Of a stretch of DNA of 27,256 bases, positions 14,417 to 24,535 are shown in pieces. The stretch's first letter is position 1. Every line of letters starts with the position of its first letter. The stretch is from positions 1-27,256 of the forward strand of contig CAAEOU010000010.1 of NCBI GenBank assembly GCA_900757695.1, written 5' to 3'. The notes beneath the pieces were generated by a model. That model worked only from the letters and a program-made list of their open reading frames with translations, was not told where the DNA came from and did not search any database. Source of the DNA: an uncultured Oscillospiraceae bacterium. Its GTDB lineage: Bacteria; Bacillota_A; Clostridia; Oscillospirales; Oscillospiraceae. The position numbers were made by a program, and so were the translations under genes.

Positions 14417-17400
14417 ATGAAAAAAAGAGTCCTATCTCTGCTGCTTGTGCTAGTTATGGCGGTCGGCATGCTGCCCGTCAGCGCCATGGCAGCAGAAGGG
14501 GAACCGGCGCCAGCGCCGGTCTTTCAAACGAATTTGAAAGAGCCGGAAGTAACGTATTACAGCGACAGTTCCATTCGCGCTCTATCAATTCAGATAACAA
14601 AAGATGAAGCAAGTTATACGAAAGACACATTGGAGATAAAATGGCAGAGCTCTAATAGCGGAGAAGAAGGGAGCTTTTCGGATGCCAAAGATGGTGTGTT
14701 CAACTTCTTGCTCTCGAGCAGCTACAAACCGGATATCCAGCCGGGCGAGACCAAGTATTACCGGGCAAAGGTAACCAATAACGGCCTTGGAGAAGGCATG
14801 ACGCCCACAACGGTATATTCCGCAGTGACAAAGATTGTGGTTTTAGAGGAAGCGGCGCCAATTCCGGCGAAGCTTACCTTCCAACCTGCAGCAAAGCTGG
14901 CTGGAGAGGAGGGGAATTATACCACCGAAGCTGCCGGGGATATCAATGCGGAAGTGAAAAATTATTGGGGCGGCGACGAAGTAACCAACATCAGCACCGG
15001 CAATGTGAGCAATGTATCGATCAACAGCTGGGATACGGTCAAATATGACTTCACGGGCTGGCTGATGCAGGGGCAGGACGGCCTGCAGAAACTGCTTTCC
15101 ATGCATGACAGCACAGAATATTTGGAGGTGCTGAAGGTTGCCGACGAAACGGCGTGGGCAGCGTATGTGAGTGCCTCTGATCTGGTTGTGCAGAGCTATA
15201 TCTATACAGGTACACCAAATACGTATGCACTGCGTTTTAATACATCGGTCGAGATTCTCAAGGACTTCTCCATCACACCAGTGTTCACGGAGAAGGCAGC
15301 GCCTCAGCATACCTTGACGCTGGAACGGGCGAAGCACGGTACAGCTTCCTATATTCGCGAGGGGGAAAGCGAGACTTACACGCTGACTGCCGCAGCCGAT
15401 AAAAACTACTTGTTTGCCCGCTGGGAGCAGTCTGCCGACAACGGCAGCACATGGACGCCCGTTGAAAGTAGCACCGCAAAAATGCAGGTTACGCTGGCTG
15501 CCGATACCTCCTATCGGGCGGTCTTTGTTCCCATTTCCATTGAGGAGATGAGCTTCGCCAGCTATTACCTTCCCTCTTCGGGAGACAACTGGACAGTTCG
15601 TCTGGATGTGGAAATGAGCGCGAACTTACAGGAAACCACCCCGTTTACGGTCAATGTCTATGAGGGCAGCAACAGCACTGGAACTCTGTTGGAAACTGTG
15701 CAGGTAGATGTATATCGGGGTTCCGCAAAGCGCACGATTGAGGTGGATTTGACCAAGCGGCCCAGCTCGGATACGACTCCCATCTATGTGACTGCCACGT
15801 TGCTGGGCGGGGAACCGGTAGGTGCGAGCAGGACTCTCTGCGGCACGTTGGATATGGAGCAGACAAGCCTTGAGGTGGACTGCGTCGCGGAGACGTTCAT
15901 GAAGGACTCCGACTACGGGTATTTGCAGTTTTCCGCCACTTGTGAACCCAATGCGGTCATCACATGGTCGGGCGGTAATGACGAACTGGGGCAACCCGGT
16001 CAGGCGGGCACCGCCGTGATTGAGGCAGATACAGGTAAGGTGACCTTTACCCGGTTTTACAGCAATAATTCAAAGACATTTTATGCCGATGCTGGGGACG
16101 GACGTGTTGGCAAGATTGTTGTTTCTTTTATAAGAGGCAAGGATGTCGTGAAATTGGGTGAAACGGCTCTAACTGTTCTTGCAGGCGAGACAAACGAATA
16201 CGCTTACAAGAGCACATTGCCCAAGCTCAAGGAAGCACAGGTTAAGGTGACATCTTCCGACGAAAGCATTTTTACTGCTGCGGTTACGACAAAAGAAGTG
16301 CCGGGGATGTTTTTCCCGGAGGTAGTCCTTGATAAAGTTACCATTACCGGCGTGAAGGCAGGAACGGCCGAACTGAGCATCGCGCTGACGAACGGCGGCG
16401 TTTGGACGTGCCCTGTCACCGTCACCAGCAGCGACATCGCCGTTGAGGGTATTACTGTAACTCCCAAAACCGCAGAACTCAATGTGGGCGGCACAACGGT
16501 GCTCTCTGCCGTTACCGCACCGGCCACTGCCGCTGTTACCGTGACCTACTCCAGCTCGAAGGAGGATGTGGCCCGGGTAAACGCTAATACCGGCGTGGTC
16601 ACTGCAATCGGCGCAGGCGAGGCCGTTATTACTGCGACAGCTACCGACGGCAGCGGAAAGACCGTCACTGACACCTGTGTTGTCACCGTGACGGATGCTG
16701 CCTATACTGTGAAAGTTTATGTACCAACTGCGGCAGGGACTGCCGCGTTCTATCCCACTACCGGCTTTGACACCGCTGGCAGAGATACTTTTGCGGAAGA
16801 GTCCGCCATCGCCGCTGCTTCCGCTGTTGAAGGAGACTACACCGTTTATACCATGTCTCTTGAACCGGGGACCTACTCCTTCCGGGGCACGAGTTCCGGC
16901 GGCCAGAGCATGGGCGGCGGCTGCTTTGCCATTCCGGAGGCAGATACCGCTGCCGGAACGCGGGATGTGAGCATCTACCTGCGTCAGGTGGAGTTCTCCG
17001 TTACCAACAGCGAAATCACGGCGGACGACCTTACCCTGACGGTGAAAAACACGCTGGGAACGGTCACGCTGGGAGCGGCCGGTGCCAATGCGTCTGGACA
17101 GCTGAACTTCTCTACTTTGATGTATGCCAAGGGCGGCACAATGTTGTACTCTGTGACGGCCACGCCGAACGAGGATTATATGCAGTCCAATCATGTGGGC
17201 GTTTTGGCGCTTACACAGAGCATAGAGCAAGGCACAGATACCCAGAGCGTATCCATGACGTTGCCTGCTGCGACGGCTTTGACGCTCACCGTGCCTTCCG
17301 GAGCGAAGGCTGAATTGGCCATTGCCTCTCGTTACCAGGGTGTAGCCCATGTGCCTGTTGCCGCTGTTGGCCAGCCCAAGACAGAGGCTGGGAAGGATAC

Positions 17401-20400
17401 CTATAGCTTCCTCATTGGAAAAGGCGTCTATGAATATCGCGTCAGCGGAACAGATTATGTCACGTATATTGGCACTACCCCGGTAGACAGCGACACGGTG
17501 GCCATAGAGGTCACCGAAGCACAGCTGAAGCCCGCAGGAAAAACGGCAGCCACTTTGGACCGGGATACTAAGTCCAATGGCGGAGCCAATGTGGGCGATA
17601 TTCTGATGAATAACAATACTCAGGGATATCTGAAGCTGAATGCCAATGCGACCTACCAGCTCTCTCCCATGCGTCAGTGGTGGGGCAGCAATGCTACATG
17701 GGAAATGGGCGGAAATTATTACATTCTGGAGCCCGATTTCCACTATACAGTTGTGGGATTGGATGGTCAGCCGAACAGCAGCGTGATCACCGTAGACGAA
17801 AACGGGAAAATCTCCGCCGTGGGCGCTGGCACAGCCATTGTTCTCATTACCTACGATGCTATGACGGTGAATTACCACGACGGCGCCAAGGTGTCCTATG
17901 ATAACTATGACCCCAACGGTTTCTTCGGCGCTATCTGGCCGGAGAACACCGGTGTGCTGGTCGTCTCTGTGGATGCCGCCGCCAGCGGCATTGACACCGG
18001 TTTGGTAATCAACACAGATAAGACGGTTTCGGATAAGCTGGACGGAGTGGCTTTGGACGCCGACTACGATGTCATCTACTTCATGGATGAGCAAGGCGAG
18101 TATACCTTTACCCCGGGCGCAGGGGTTACCGCCGTGTCTGTGGCCAATCCGACAATCAGTGATGGAAAGATGAGCTTTACCGGATTTACCGCTCTCACCG
18201 CCGGTCAGGACGGCCGGTATACGGTTCCGTTGACGGAAGGGCGCAATATTGTGAAGGTGGACAGCGCCAAGGGATCGGAGTATCAGGTCATTACAGCCAA
18301 GCAGGTCGATGTGACCGTCAACGGAAAGCCGCTGGAAGATGCTGTCCTTGTCCCCGGTGAGAAGGTCAGCATTCAGTTCGACACGCTCTATAACCCGGTC
18401 AACCGGATGTATGCCTATAACACCAGTGCGGCAGCGGTATATTTTAATGTCAGCGGCTATGAGGGAAAAAGTGCCGGCAATGGCCGCGGCGGCTATGGTT
18501 ACTACTTCTTTGCATCCAATCCATACAATCAGGTCGTGGAGCATCTTGTCTCGGCCGGGAAAGATGATTCGGGATACGGCAACTCCATGGTCAATGTGGG
18601 CGATGAACTGACTGTTCCGGCAGATTTTGATGGGGATGTCTTCACGCTCTCCAACGGCGCGTTCAATGTGGGCGGCTTTTCTCACTATAAGTTCGGTGAA
18701 CACCGCACAAAAATGGGGCAAAGCACCAGTGGAATGTCCGCCAATATGCTCTCTTATTTCGGGCAGCTGCCGGACATCTCTATCCCGGTTGGAGGAAAGT
18801 TGGACAGCATCAATGTGACAACGCAGCCTGAGATGACGGAGTATTGTATCGGTGATGTGTTTGACCCTGCCGGTATGAAAGTGACGGCCACCTATCAGGG
18901 AAGCGAAGGGAGCTTTACCAAAGAAATCGATGGCTACACCTACGATACCGTCGCGTTTACAGAGGCTGGCACGAAAACAATCACCATCAGCTACACCCAT
19001 GGAGGCGTGACAAAGACGACTTCCATCCAGGTTACAGTTAAAAATGCCACATTGGAGAAAATAGAGGTTACCACTCCGCCTAATAAAACTGCATACAGTG
19101 TAGGAGCGGCTTTTGATCCTACCGGCATGGTAGTTACTGCCACCTATAGTGACGGCAGTACCAAAGCAATCACCGGGTACACTTACAGCCCTGAAACCTT
19201 CAGCGCAGGCGACAAAACGGTCACCATCACCTATGGCGGAAAGACTGCGGTTGTGGATGTGCAGCTCGGCTTGGTGACCCAAATTGCCATTACTACACCG
19301 CCTGCCAAAACTACGTATAAGGCTGGAGAAGGATTCAGTCCGGACGGCATGGTGGTTACCGCAACTTATAGCGATGGAAGTACAGTCGTTACCACCGACT
19401 ACAACTATACGCCCTCCGGGAAATTGGCTGTGGGTGACTCCGCTGTAACAATCACATACACGGGCAGCGATGCAGACAGCACTTTGCAGCCTGTGACGCA
19501 GAGGATTACTGTTACGGAATCCTCCGGCGGAGAGGTGGATCCTGATTACGACTCCATTACCGTCACCATCTCCTATAGTGATAAAGGCGAATTTGTCACC
19601 GGCGTGGATGGTACCGTGCTATGCAATGCACCTGTTACCGTCTATGATAAAGATCAGGACGGACGCTATACCATGGGAGACGCTTTTGCCGCACTGCATG
19701 AGATGTATTACTCTGGCGGTGCATCAGGTTATGAAGAAATAGACACTGACGGCGGCGGTTGGGTCAATAAATTCTGGGGTAATCGTTCAGGTAACATTTC
19801 TTATGTCCTGAATCACAGTTGGGTTAACGGACCTAAGACGGAAATTGAAGGTAACGATAAGCTTGCAGTTTATGCATATAAGGATCTTGTTCAGTATTCC
19901 GATCTTTATACTTGGTTTGAAGAAGACAGTTATAATGCATCCGTTGGTACTGAGAAAGTCTTTACGGTTCATGGCATCAATGTCATGAACAGCAGCGAGA
20001 ATCGGGACAGCGCGGCAACTCCGGTCAATGCTGCTGTTACCGTATATGACGAAGACGGCCGCGTTGTTTCGGCCATGGCTACAACGACGGACGAGAACGG
20101 TCAATTTGTGTTAACGTTCGCTTCTGCTGGCACCTACACAGTTGAAATCAGCGGAACCTGTGATTATACCTGCGAAGCGTATGGCGGATCTTCCGGGACA
20201 TCTTACACGGACGCAACTGTTGTTCCGTCCCGTTGTGAGGTTGTTGTAAGCGGCGGCAGCGGCGCGCCGGACGGTGCGACCGGCGAAGATGACAAGAAAG
20301 CGGCGGATAAAGTCGCAGCGCTGATCGACGCCATCGGTACCGTCACCAAGGACAGCGGCAAGAAAATTGAGGCGGCCCGCAAGGCTTATGATGCGTTGAC

Positions 20401-21037
20401 CGGGACACAAAAGAAACTTGTCGGCAATTACTCCAAGCTGACCGCGGCTGAGAAAGAGTTTGCAAAACTAACTGGAAGCCTGCCTTTCATGGATGTGCAG
20501 AAGCATTGGGCGCTGGAAGCAATCAAGTATGCTTATACCAACGATCTGATGAATGGAGTCAGCGATACCGCGTTCAGCCCCGACAGCACGCTCAACCGCG
20601 CCATGCTGGCTACGATCCTCTATCGCCTGGAGGGTGAGCCTGCCGTTAAGGGTAGGAATACCTACGCCGATGTGGCAGCTGATACCTGGTACACCGACGC
20701 CGTCATCTGGGCAAGCGAAAACGGGATTGTAACCGGCTACGGAGAAGGCAAGTTCGGGCCCACCGACAACATTACCCGGGAACAGATGGCTGTGATGCTG
20801 TACCGGTATGCGGAGTATAAGAAGTACGACACAACAGTGGCGGGTATGTCAGTGAAAGAATACGCGGACTACGAAGCGATTTCGGAGTGGGCGCTTAAGG
20901 CGATGGCTTGGGCCAACGCGGAGGGCCTCATTACCGGCCGCACCGCTTCGACCATCGTCCCCAGCGGCACAGCCACCCGCGCGGAAGCCGCTACCATCCT
21001 TATGCGCTTCCTGGAGAGCGCGGCGGCAAACAAATAA
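14417..21037 (+). CDS. Giant SLH-anchored multi-domain surface protein, B12-regulated
   Basis: A 2206-residue secreted protein. Residues 1-25 are a signal peptide (MKKRVLSLLLVLVMAVGMLP, cut after AMA). Visible modules: a Listeria-type bacterial repeat at ~297-373 (HTLTLERAKHGTASY); a Big_2 Ig-like domain at ~676-762 (ITVTPKTAELNVGGTTVLSA); three Big_3-like repeats at ~1461-1700, each with a pattern like FDPTGMVVTATYSDGST; a region at ~1711-1850 with WVNKFWGNRSGNISYVLN and GNDKLAVYAYKD that resembles a transcobalamin-like fold; a helical spacer at ~1963-2010; and three SLH domains at ~2024-2200. AGGAGG lies ten bases before the ATG. Much of residues 374-1460 is unassigned beta-rich sequence. 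The compact cobalamin riboswitch and terminator just upstream imply synthesis under B12 shortage. A corrinoid-binding role is inference; adhesion is the alternative. Confidence 0.85.
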   Translation: MKKRVLSLLLVLVMAVGMLPVSAMAAEGEPAPAPVFQTNLKEPEVTYYSDSSIRALSIQITKDEASYTKDTLEIKWQSSNSGEEGSFSDAKDGVFNFLLSSSYKPDIQPGETKYYRAKVTNNGLGEGMTPTTVYSAVTKIVVLEEAAPIPAKLTFQPAAKLAGEEGNYTTEAAGDINAEVKNYWGGDEVTNISTGNVSNVSINSWDTVKYDFTGWLMQGQDGLQKLLSMHDSTEYLEVLKVADETAWAAYVSASDLVVQSYIYTGTPNTYALRFNTSVEILKDFSITPVFTEKAAPQHTLTLERAKHGTASYIREGESETYTLTAAADKNYLFARWEQSADNGSTWTPVESSTAKMQVTLAADTSYRAVFVPISIEEMSFASYYLPSSGDNWTVRLDVEMSANLQETTPFTVNVYEGSNSTGTLLETVQVDVYRGSAKRTIEVDLTKRPSSDTTPIYVTATLLGGEPVGASRTLCGTLDMEQTSLEVDCVAETFMKDSDYGYLQFSATCEPNAVITWSGGNDELGQPGQAGTAVIEADTGKVTFTRFYSNNSKTFYADAGDGRVGKIVVSFIRGKDVVKLGETALTVLAGETNEYAYKSTLPKLKEAQVKVTSSDESIFTAAVTTKEVPGMFFPEVVLDKVTITGVKAGTAELSIALTNGGVWTCPVTVTSSDIAVEGITVTPKTAELNVGGTTVLSAVTAPATAAVTVTYSSSKEDVARVNANTGVVTAIGAGEAVITATATDGSGKTVTDTCVVTVTDAAYTVKVYVPTAAGTAAFYPTTGFDTAGRDTFAEESAIAAASAVEGDYTVYTMSLEPGTYSFRGTSSGGQSMGGGCFAIPEADTAAGTRDVSIYLRQVEFSVTNSEITADDLTLTVKNTLGTVTLGAAGANASGQLNFSTLMYAKGGTMLYSVTATPNEDYMQSNHVGVLALTQSIEQGTDTQSVSMTLPAATALTLTVPSGAKAELAIASRYQGVAHVPVAAVGQPKTEAGKDTYSFLIGKGVYEYRVSGTDYVTYIGTTPVDSDTVAIEVTEAQLKPAGKTAATLDRDTKSNGGANVGDILMNNNTQGYLKLNANATYQLSPMRQWWGSNATWEMGGNYYILEPDFHYTVVGLDGQPNSSVITVDENGKISAVGAGTAIVLITYDAMTVNYHDGAKVSYDNYDPNGFFGAIWPENTGVLVVSVDAAASGIDTGLVINTDKTVSDKLDGVALDADYDVIYFMDEQGEYTFTPGAGVTAVSVANPTISDGKMSFTGFTALTAGQDGRYTVPLTEGRNIVKVDSAKGSEYQVITAKQVDVTVNGKPLEDAVLVPGEKVSIQFDTLYNPVNRMYAYNTSAAAVYFNVSGYEGKSAGNGRGGYGYYFFASNPYNQVVEHLVSAGKDDSGYGNSMVNVGDELTVPADFDGDVFTLSNGAFNVGGFSHYKFGEHRTKMGQSTSGMSANMLSYFGQLPDISIPVGGKLDSINVTTQPEMTEYCIGDVFDPAGMKVTATYQGSEGSFTKEIDGYTYDTVAFTEAGTKTITISYTHGGVTKTTSIQVTVKNATLEKIEVTTPPNKTAYSVGAAFDPTGMVVTATYSDGSTKAITGYTYSPETFSAGDKTVTITYGGKTAVVDVQLGLVTQIAITTPPAKTTYKAGEGFSPDGMVVTATYSDGSTVVTTDYNYTPSGKLAVGDSAVTITYTGSDADSTLQPVTQRITVTESSGGEVDPDYDSITVTISYSDKGEFVTGVDGTVLCNAPVTVYDKDQDGRYTMGDAFAALHEMYYSGGASGYEEIDTDGGGWVNKFWGNRSGNISYVLNHSWVNGPKTEIEGNDKLAVYAYKDLVQYSDLYTWFEEDSYNASVGTEKVFTVHGINVMNSSENRDSAATPVNAAVTVYDEDGRVVSAMATTTDENGQFVLTFASAGTYTVEISGTCDYTCEAYGGSSGTSYTDATVVPSRCEVVVSGGSGAPDGATGEDDKKAADKVAALIDAIGTVTKDSGKKIEAARKAYDALTGTQKKLVGNYSKLTAAEKEFAKLTGSLPFMDVQKHWALEAIKYAYTNDLMNGVSDTAFSPDSTLNRAMLATILYRLEGEPAVKGRNTYADVAADTWYTDAVIWASENGIVTGYGEGKFGPTDNITREQMAVMLYRYAEYKKYDTTVAGMSVKEYADYEAISEWALKAMAWANAEGLITGRTASTIVPSGTATRAEAATILMRFLESAAANK

Positions 21038-21131
21038 ATAACCGATGCGAAGTCTGTGAAATTCAGCACGGGCCTGTCCCCGCCGTATAGCCGGCAAGCA
21101 TCTATCAAAAGAGCAGACAGGTGGGCGAACC

Positions 21132-21168
21132 GGGCGGTTCCATCCCCGCAAGGGATGGGCCGCCCTTT
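21132..21168 (+). terminator. Terminator of the giant surface-protein gene
   Basis: GGGCGG and CATCCC (21132-21146) pair with GGGATG and CCGCCC, followed by TTTCCTCT. It lies ~95 bases after the stop codon. The rest of 21038-21259 holds nothing else I can identify. Confidence 0.75.
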
Positions 21169-21281
21169 CCTCTCCGTGACGCAGGGCGGACAGAAAATGC
21201 GAAAAGCTATTCATGGGATGGGTGCAGACCGATAACGCTTCCGATGAGGCTTGACATCGCTGAATTCGCAAGAACGGACAC

Positions 21282-21309
21282 TTGTTTTTAGCAAAATTTG
21301 AGATAAAAT
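21282..21309 (+). promoter_or_regulatory. Promoter of leader copy 2, now separated from its gene
   Basis: Identical to the copy 1 promoter: TTGTTT (21282-21287), 16-base spacer, TAAAAT (21304-21309). Transcripts starting here run into the left end of the IS21 element and would have to cross 2.6 kb to reach the riboswitch and the surface-protein gene. Confidence 0.6.
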
Positions 21310-21399
21310 AAAGATGTAGTCAGTCCTGCGGGGCATGGATGGGGCAGCAAGCCCATGCGTGTTGACGCAGGAGCCGCATACAAAAAGGAATCATGAAGG

Positions 21400-21407
21400 G
21401 CCATGGC
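21400..21407. repeat. Target-site duplication, left copy
   Basis: GCCATGGC, repeated at 24045-24052. Removing the element and one copy restores the uninterrupted palindrome of leader copy 1. Eight bases fits the usual IS21-family range. Confidence 0.92.
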
Positions 21408-21445
21408 TGTGTTTGTCAAACGAAAATGTGAGCAAAAGGGCCCCA

Positions 21446-21648
21446 AAAAAGTGAGCACCTTCAGCACCAGATTTCATGTCGTGAGCAATGTTTTTCCCAA
21501 GTACCAAATGCTCACCTTTTGAGTACCCGGAAAGATGAGGGCCTTTTGCAAGAGTGAGTGCCCTGGGGGCCTAATGCTCACATCGGTCCCCCGGAGGCCA
21601 AACGCTCGCATCGGTGCCAATAGGGGCCAAGTGCTCACATCGGTGCCC
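21446..21648. repeat. Sub-terminal repeats at the left end of the IS21 element
   Basis: GTGAGCA/TGCTCAC motifs recur here, including AAAAAGTGAGCACC at 21446, TGCTCACCTTTTGAGTACC at 21509 (18 of 19 bases match 23996-24014 at the other end), and three copies of a GCTCACATCGGTGCC-like unit at about 21575, 21604 and 21633. This is the non-coding left end, probably transposase binding sites. Confidence 0.7.
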
Positions 21649-21677
21649 AAAGCCCTTTTGCACTAATTTTGAGTACC

Positions 21678-22404
<727 letters not shown>

Positions 22405-22412
<8 letters not shown>

Positions 22413-23898
22413 GAGCCTCACCTCCCATCAGGCCATCATAGGCTGAGAGGTTTGGATTGTAGTTCAGCAATGGGGCTCCGGAGAGTTTAAGCGGATCTGG
22501 GCGGTACTCCTTCTTGGCAATCATGTAATAACACTGCCGCAGGCTGTCCACATCGGCCCGGCCATTGGCGGCTGCCATTTCCAGAGCATCATCACAGAAC
22601 TCAGAGTTTCCGTCAGCAACGATTTCGCTGAGAAGTTGCAGGGCGCTCTTCCGCTCTTTTCCCTTGGTGGAAGCAAGATAATCCTGCCACCGTTGCGGCA
22701 TTTGGTGGAAGAAACGGGTATGCTCAATCGCTCCTGGCTTTTTGCAGAGGGTGGACATATACTGCGTCCAGTCGTAGACCTCATCATTGGTCTTGTAGCT
22801 TCTGGGAAAGCGTCCAACCGGTCTGTGGTCGTGGTAAAACTCTACATGGTCATAGAAGATTTTGGCCTGTACTTTTTCGCCGGCCAGCATGGGAGATAGC
22901 CCGTATTTATTCGTCTCAATCGTTGCGAAGCCTGTTTTACTCACGGTAAGCGTCGTGTAGCGGAACACAGAGAAGGGATACTGCGGCAGCTCTAAAAGTG
23001 CCGCCTTGTCCTCTTCCCAAAGTTCCCGGATGGGAACCTTGTGCTTGTAGTGGAGCCGGTCAGCGTCCTTTTCGCACCACTCCAAGAGCTGTTCATTAAA
23101 TTCCTCAAACGAGGTAATGACTGGGACCGGGACAAACGCATTGCGGCGGCTGTAACCAACCTTGTTCTCTACATTGCCTTTTTCGTTGCCGGAAGCCGGA
23201 TTGCAAAAATCAGCTTGGAAACGGTAGTGGAGCATAAAGCGGGTAAAGCCGTCCGTAAGGACACGCTCACCATCTTTTAGTACCTGAGCAACCGCCGTGG
23301 TCATGTTGTCAAACCGCAGCCTGGGAGGGACGCCGCCAATGTGCTCAAAAATCCGCTTCATGCCTTCCAGCAGGCACTCTTGGTTTTGAGACGGGAACGC
23401 TTGCGTTACTCCGTTGTTAGAGCCGGGGAATGAGATCGTCAGCGCATAGAACGGAAAGCGTTCTCCGGTAGCGGCCCATTCGCCTTCCGCAAGGCCAAAG
23501 TCCACCTGTCCCCAGCCTTTGGGGTGCTCCAGAGGGAGATAACCGGCACTCAGAGTTTTCATGACATATTTTTTCTTGCGGACATACTTCTTCACGGTGG
23601 AATAGCAGCCAGTAAACCCATGCTCATCACACAGGCGGTGGTAAATCCGCATTACTGTATGGCGCTGTTTCCTGGGGGCCTTTCGGTCCTCCTCCAGCCA
23701 TTTATCAATGATGGGGATGAAGTCTTGCAGCACCGGATAGCTCTGTGGCTCAATATCCGGCAGATTGTCCTCGCTCCAGTTTTCCTGGTAGGCGTACTTG
23801 CGGACAGTCTCAAAGCTGTGGCCGGTTATGCGGCATATTTCCCGCAAACTTGCCTCTTCATTTTCGTAGAGGTCTTTGATATACTTGATTTGAGCCAT
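22405..23898 (-). CDS. istA: IS21-family transposase IstA
   Basis: A 497-residue DDE transposase. An N-terminal helix-turn-helix (~5-45, EEASLREICRITGHSFETVR) is followed by an rve-type integrase core. Candidate catalytic residues are Asp in GWGQVDFG, Asp in RLRFDNMTTAV and Glu in GNEKGNVENKV, in the proper order. The C-terminal part carries the Mu-type beta-barrel region (SKTGFATIETNKYGLSP). ATG 23898 is chosen over the upstream GTG (23907) because AGAAAGGTG sits seven bases before it. Its stop lies eight bases inside istB, the usual coupled IS21 arrangement. The transposase looks intact. Confidence 0.93.
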
Positions 23899-24044
23899 TC
23901 GTAACACCTTTCTGCTACCCCCTTATGGTTATCCCACCTAAAGGGTAGCGTTTATTTCAGGTGCTGACAATGGCTCTTTTTATTTGCCATTGGGGTGCTC
24001 ACTTTTTGAGTACCATTTGCTACATTTTCATTTTACCGAAAACA

Positions 24045-24052
24045 GCCATGGC
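24045..24052. repeat. Target-site duplication, right copy
   Basis: GCCATGGC directly after the IS end, matching 21400-21407. Confidence 0.92.
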
Positions 24053-24306
24053 CCTTCATGCGTGGGTTACACCCACGCATGATTTCCCTCTGTCATAGGA
24101 AACCCAGACAACTGCATAGGGAATATCCGGCTTTTGTGGCAAATGCGCGACCCGTTCCGGCACCCCGGGGCGGACACGCATCCTTGTTCGGCTGAACAAG
24201 GGAATCAGGTGAAATTCCTGTATATGTTTTGCAGCAGGAACCGCAGCGAAAGCGGCGGCGACGTGCAATTCAATAGCTGTGATTGTGAAGTATATCCGTT
24301 TTCTGC
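24053..24306 (+). repeat. Leader repeat, copy 2, right part
   Basis: Continuation of the split leader: end of the palindrome, the ATGCGTGGG/CCCACGCAT hairpin (24058-24080), the ACTGCAT closing strand (24111-24117) and the first half of the aptamer. It is nearly identical to 6356-6608. Loop TGTAA of copy 1 reads TTACA here, its reverse complement, while the stem is unchanged. GTTCCGG-AGTG-CCGGAGC becomes GTTCCGG-CACC-CCGGGGC, preserving pairing. Confidence 0.9.
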
Positions 24307-24415
24307 GAAAGCAGGTCACTGGCGGCTGTAATGGCTTAGCCGGGAAGGCTGCGGGTATGCGCTGGCGGGGATGGCCCCGCCTGAACACATCAGTCAGAAG
24401 ACCTACTGAGAGCTC
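24125..24415 (+). promoter_or_regulatory. Cobalamin riboswitch with enlarged P5 arm, copy 2
   Basis: Core blocks: CAAGGGAATCAGGTGAAATT (24197-24216), CAATAGCTGTGATTGTGAAG followed by TATATCCG, AGGTCACTGGCGG, GCCGGGAAGGCTGCGG, and CAGTCAGAAGACCTACTGAG at 24391-24410. The GGGAAGG and AGTCAGAAGACCT blocks match the family consensus better than copy 1 does, so this aptamer looks complete. The enlarged P5 arm is the same as in copy 1. The IS insertion lies upstream of the aptamer and leaves it intact but detached from the promoter and from most of the 5' RNA domain. Confidence 0.85.
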
Positions 24416-24501
24416 ACCCCCGACGGTTCGGGGCTGCTCTGACAAGAATGCCAGGACGCGGCGCGGGAAGAGCGCGCCGGCAGCCTCCCCAGAGGGACAG
24501 G

Positions 24502-24535
24502 AGCGGATGCATCCAAACGATGCGTTCGCTTTTTT
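24502..24535 (+). terminator. Riboswitch-controlled terminator, copy 2
   Basis: AGCGGATGCATC (24502-24513) pairs along all 12 positions (two G-U/T-G) with GATGCGTTCGCT (24519-24530), with a CAAAC loop and six T's. It lies ~90 bases after the aptamer, so it is a likely expression platform. Confidence 0.8.

Larger units (their letters stand above)
21260..21407 (+). repeat. Leader repeat, copy 2, left part (cut by IS21 element)
   Basis: Same sequence as 6209 onward: upstream flank, promoter (TTGTTT at 21282, TAAAAT at 21304) and the first ~95 bases of the 5' RNA domain. It ends within the palindrome at GCCATGGC, where the insertion sequence begins. The remainder resumes at 24045. Differences from copy 1 cluster in one apical loop (CATATACGGAGC versus CATGGATGGGGC). 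Confidence 0.92.

Noticed and set aside
16169..19282. 1037-codon open frame on the minus strand inside the giant surface-protein gene
   Set aside because: It is antisense to a gene with a clear signal peptide, Ig-like and SLH domains. The translation is Cys/His-rich with no recognisable domain, and the frame results from composition and repeated beta-strand codons.
21251..21256. TTGACA as a -35 box upstream of leader copy 2
   Set aside because: It lies outside the shared repeat, copy 1 lacks it, and no acceptable -10 hexamer occurs 16-18 bases downstream.
21571..21648. Spaced GCTCACATCGG repeats as a CRISPR array
   Set aside because: Only three short degenerate units at irregular ~30-base spacing, no Cas genes, and located in the end of an IS21 element where transposase-binding repeats are expected.
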